64,000 bases of DNA, from assembly GCA_032164295.1 (NCBI GenBank), contig JAJHTX010000010.1, positions 868,001 through 932,000 on the forward strand. The letters run 5' to 3'. Made by a program: the position numbers and the translations under genes. The notes beneath the pieces are model-generated. The model had not been told where the DNA came from, searched no databases, and was given only the letters and a program-made list of their open reading frames with translations. Source of the DNA: Inonotus obliquus (Eukaryota; Basidiomycota; Agaricomycetes; Hymenochaetales; Hymenochaetaceae). This document shows, piece after piece, positions 62,123-64,000 of this stretch (its first letter is position 1; each line of letters begins with the position of its first letter).

Positions 62123-63499
62123 TCAACACCGTGGCCATGTTGGTGGTAATTTACATGGTGATATACGTATTCCAGCCCCCTCCTTCCTACATTTATCAAA
62201 AACAAAGGTAATGATCTCAAGAAATTCGTCATCGATAACTTGCTTGATGTCTGGAAACTCCTTCTCGCATTCTCGGTAAGTACAAACGATATAACTAGCC
62301 AACTCGCTTAGAAGCTTCATGGGTATTTCGAATGACTTTGGCAGCCATTTTGTTTTCATGAGGGTGGTATGCGGGTATTCCAGGGTGTACTTTCGGCCGC
62401 ATGCAGCCCAGCCATGTTCACGTTTGATTATGTAGGATTCGGGATGCGGAAATGTGGAAGCTCTTTCCCACCCCCAATCGTAAAAGTGCATTCGTACCTC
62501 GATATCTCGATGCTCGGATTCGCCGTGGAAGAATAGTACGTAATATGCAGTCCACCACAGCGATTCAAAGTCGTGTATTTCATTTGCTGCGAAGGGCGTT
62601 TGTTCGTCGATTCGTTTCATCTCTTCATGCAGGCGTTCTCGTTCTTTTATGCGCTCACGGATGGGCATGTCCGTATCATAAGGGATCTTCTTCTCCGGAT
62701 AAAAAAGATAACGGGACTTCATGACTTCTGTTGCCATGAAGTTTGGCCGTCCCTACATACGAGAGAATAGTTGGAATGCAGCATTACTGAGGAACTGACA
62801 ATGACTTGCCGCTCGTTTCTCGGACAATTCACCCTTGTACCAGTCTTTCTTGATATTTTTCATTTTGATGATTGGATGGCCTCCAGGAAAAGTGTGTTCA
62901 ATCGTAGCGTCTCGGTGTATCCAACCAAACTTGTGCACATTCTCGGTAACTATTTGGAACATGAGACACATTCTAGAGGGGGCAATAGTGGGAGTACCGA
63001 AAGCGCAGTCCTCTAGGGCAAGCAAAACATTGGAGAGGCTAGGAGGCACCAGAGTTGGTTGGATAGCTTCTACATTTCTCATGCGGTATTTGCATACACA
63101 AGGAATGCCCTTTTGCCTCTCCTGCGCGACATAATTTCTCGATCGCTCAATTTGCTTATCATTGGTCAACTCTTCAGCCACATATTTCGATGAGCAGTTA
63201 AGCCAGACCATCGGAACGGGTTCATTGCACTTGGACTCGTCCATGGTGTGACTCATCACAGGCACGTCTACGCAAAGGTAAGAAGAGACTGAGGTAACTT
63301 GACAGTGGTGAAGGTGGAAGGAATTGAAGAAGTGCCTGTTGGAAAACGCATGTTCTAAGATACTCACGTGCATGTCGGCAGTATTACTATTACGCTCATG
63401 TATCCTTGGCCACATGATTCTTGGCACGGTAACAGGAAGGTATTGAGGTAAGCTCAAACAACTATACGTGGCTAATGAATCCAATATCACGGTTTTCAT
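62123..63499 (-). pseudogene. FunK1-like protein kinase, degenerate (pseudokinase or pseudogene)
   Basis: C-terminal half of a fungal FunK1-type kinase. The first frame (from 63499) carries MVWLNCSSKYVAEEL, TIAPSRMCLMFQIVTENVHKFG and the catalytic-loop WIHRD. It ends in an altered activation region (GELSEKRAAS). The second frame (62123-62737) has PNFMATEVMKSRYLF (family: F-M-A/S-x-E-V), then IHDFESLWWTAYYVLFF, the conserved HD-x-ES-WW segment. After HRD the expected Asn and the later metal-binding Asp are not found. I see no phase-compatible canonical intron joining the two frames. The N-lobe is not recognised. This suggests a decayed gene; an unusual pseudokinase is the alternative. Confidence 0.6.
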
Positions 63500-63828
63500 T
63501 GTGGCAGCAACTTCTGCAACACTAGTTTTCCTGAAAGAAATGCTAAGTAAGCAACGAATGGCACTTCATGAGTAGAAACATGTCTTCCTTTGTGGAGGTG
63601 CAGGGACACCCCCAAGAGTTCTGCCTTTTCCAGCTTGGGTAGTATCTGCAACATTGGGAGAATTTCGGAGGGGTTGGGCACCTCACGCTTCCCAATGTGG
63701 GTAGGACCTTAGACGCCTACAGGAGACTCGGGGACCTGGGCACATTAGAATTAATCCGGCAGGTCAATGGATCTTGCATACCTGTTTCTTGCTCTTGAGG
63801 AAGTCTTTGCGATAGCAATAAACAAGAC
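63500..63828. other. Intergenic, possibly 5' part of the kinase-like gene
   Basis: An open frame (63496-63681, minus) reading LPKLEKAELLGVSLHLHKG could be an upstream exon of the degenerate kinase, but I cannot align it to the family. Confidence 0.3.
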
Positions 63829-64000
63829 TTGGGAAGATCTTCCGGGTCGACGTAATTTATACGGCCGTCAAGGAGCTCCATGATGTAGAATAGAGTCCCT
63901 ATCACGCTGCCATCTGAGTAAAGTACGGTAGTAGGCTCGAGAACGGGTACGTCGTCCTCGAGACGCACGGCTACTTTCTGGTTGTATGGCCGCAGATCTC
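63829..64000 (-). CDS. Second APH-fold phosphotransferase copy, partial at the right edge
   Basis: On the minus strand this resembles 61230-61400 of the complete gene in sequence and frame: VPVLEPTTVLYSDGSVIGT, LFYIMELLDGRINY and VDPEDLPKS, compared with VPVPEPIVLCSDDNVIGT and PFYIMEFLDGRIF. Downstream of VDPEDLPKS the similarity is lost, and the catalytic loop (HGDYKLDN) is not found between here and the kinase-like gene. The copy therefore looks 3' truncated. The N-terminal part would lie outside the window. Confidence 0.65.

Overview
The window looks like nuclear DNA of an Agaricomycete (mushroom-forming basidiomycete). The evidence is short introns (mostly 48-90 bp), NACHT-WD40 receptors with an N-terminal C2-like domain, short cysteine-rich metallothioneins, a multi-pass membrane family I know only from Agaricomycetes, and FunK1-type kinase remnants. 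Housekeeping genes alternate with fast-evolving accessory blocks.

Region 1 (1-23.2 kb) is a tandem fungal NLR locus. The tail of one receptor lies at the left edge. Two apparently intact C2-NACHT-14xWD40 receptor genes follow (1694-6751, 1563 aa; 9691-14734, 1560 aa), then a truncated, stop-riddled receptor pseudogene (17410-19607). A convergent multi-pass membrane-protein gene belongs to the same duplication unit. It is intact at 20383-23227 and survives as a pseudogene at 8060-9155. A small two-exon gene of unknown function (16164-16430) lies in a non-homologous insert between receptor copies.

Region 2 (24.3-35 kb) holds a TRK potassium transporter (24315-27731) and a cluster of four metallothionein-like genes (63, 34, 35 and 57 aa). 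The 34- and 35-aa genes lie in the arms of a roughly 1-kb inverted duplication.

Region 3 (35.6-40.5 kb) is a TRAPPC11 (Foie gras/Gryzun) gene.

Region 4 (40.9-48.7 kb) is a nested transposon island. A decayed non-LTR retrotransposon on the minus strand is broken by a 1.7-kb ATACCG-rich insert, a hAT-like MITE with an 8-bp target duplication, and an 832-bp MITE with a 7-bp target duplication. A second 832-bp MITE lies beside the retrotransposon, and its own target duplication is split by a TA-flanked mariner-like MITE.

Region 5 (48.7-64 kb) has about 3 kb with no gene I can name, then a small secreted protein (51826-52188), an HSL-type alpha/beta hydrolase (53676-57024), mitochondrial Hsp70 SSC1 (57432-59625), an ACAD10/11-like APH-fold kinase (60164-61857), a degenerate FunK1-like kinase (62123-63499), and the edge of a second APH-like copy.

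The strongest candidate for a poorly described system is the receptor plus membrane-protein unit. It shows repeated unit duplication, paralogue differences that cluster at propeller-face positions, and decayed copies nearby. Gene models come from reading frames and splice signals by eye; phase arithmetic closes exactly for both receptors, SSC1, all four metallothioneins and the secreted protein.
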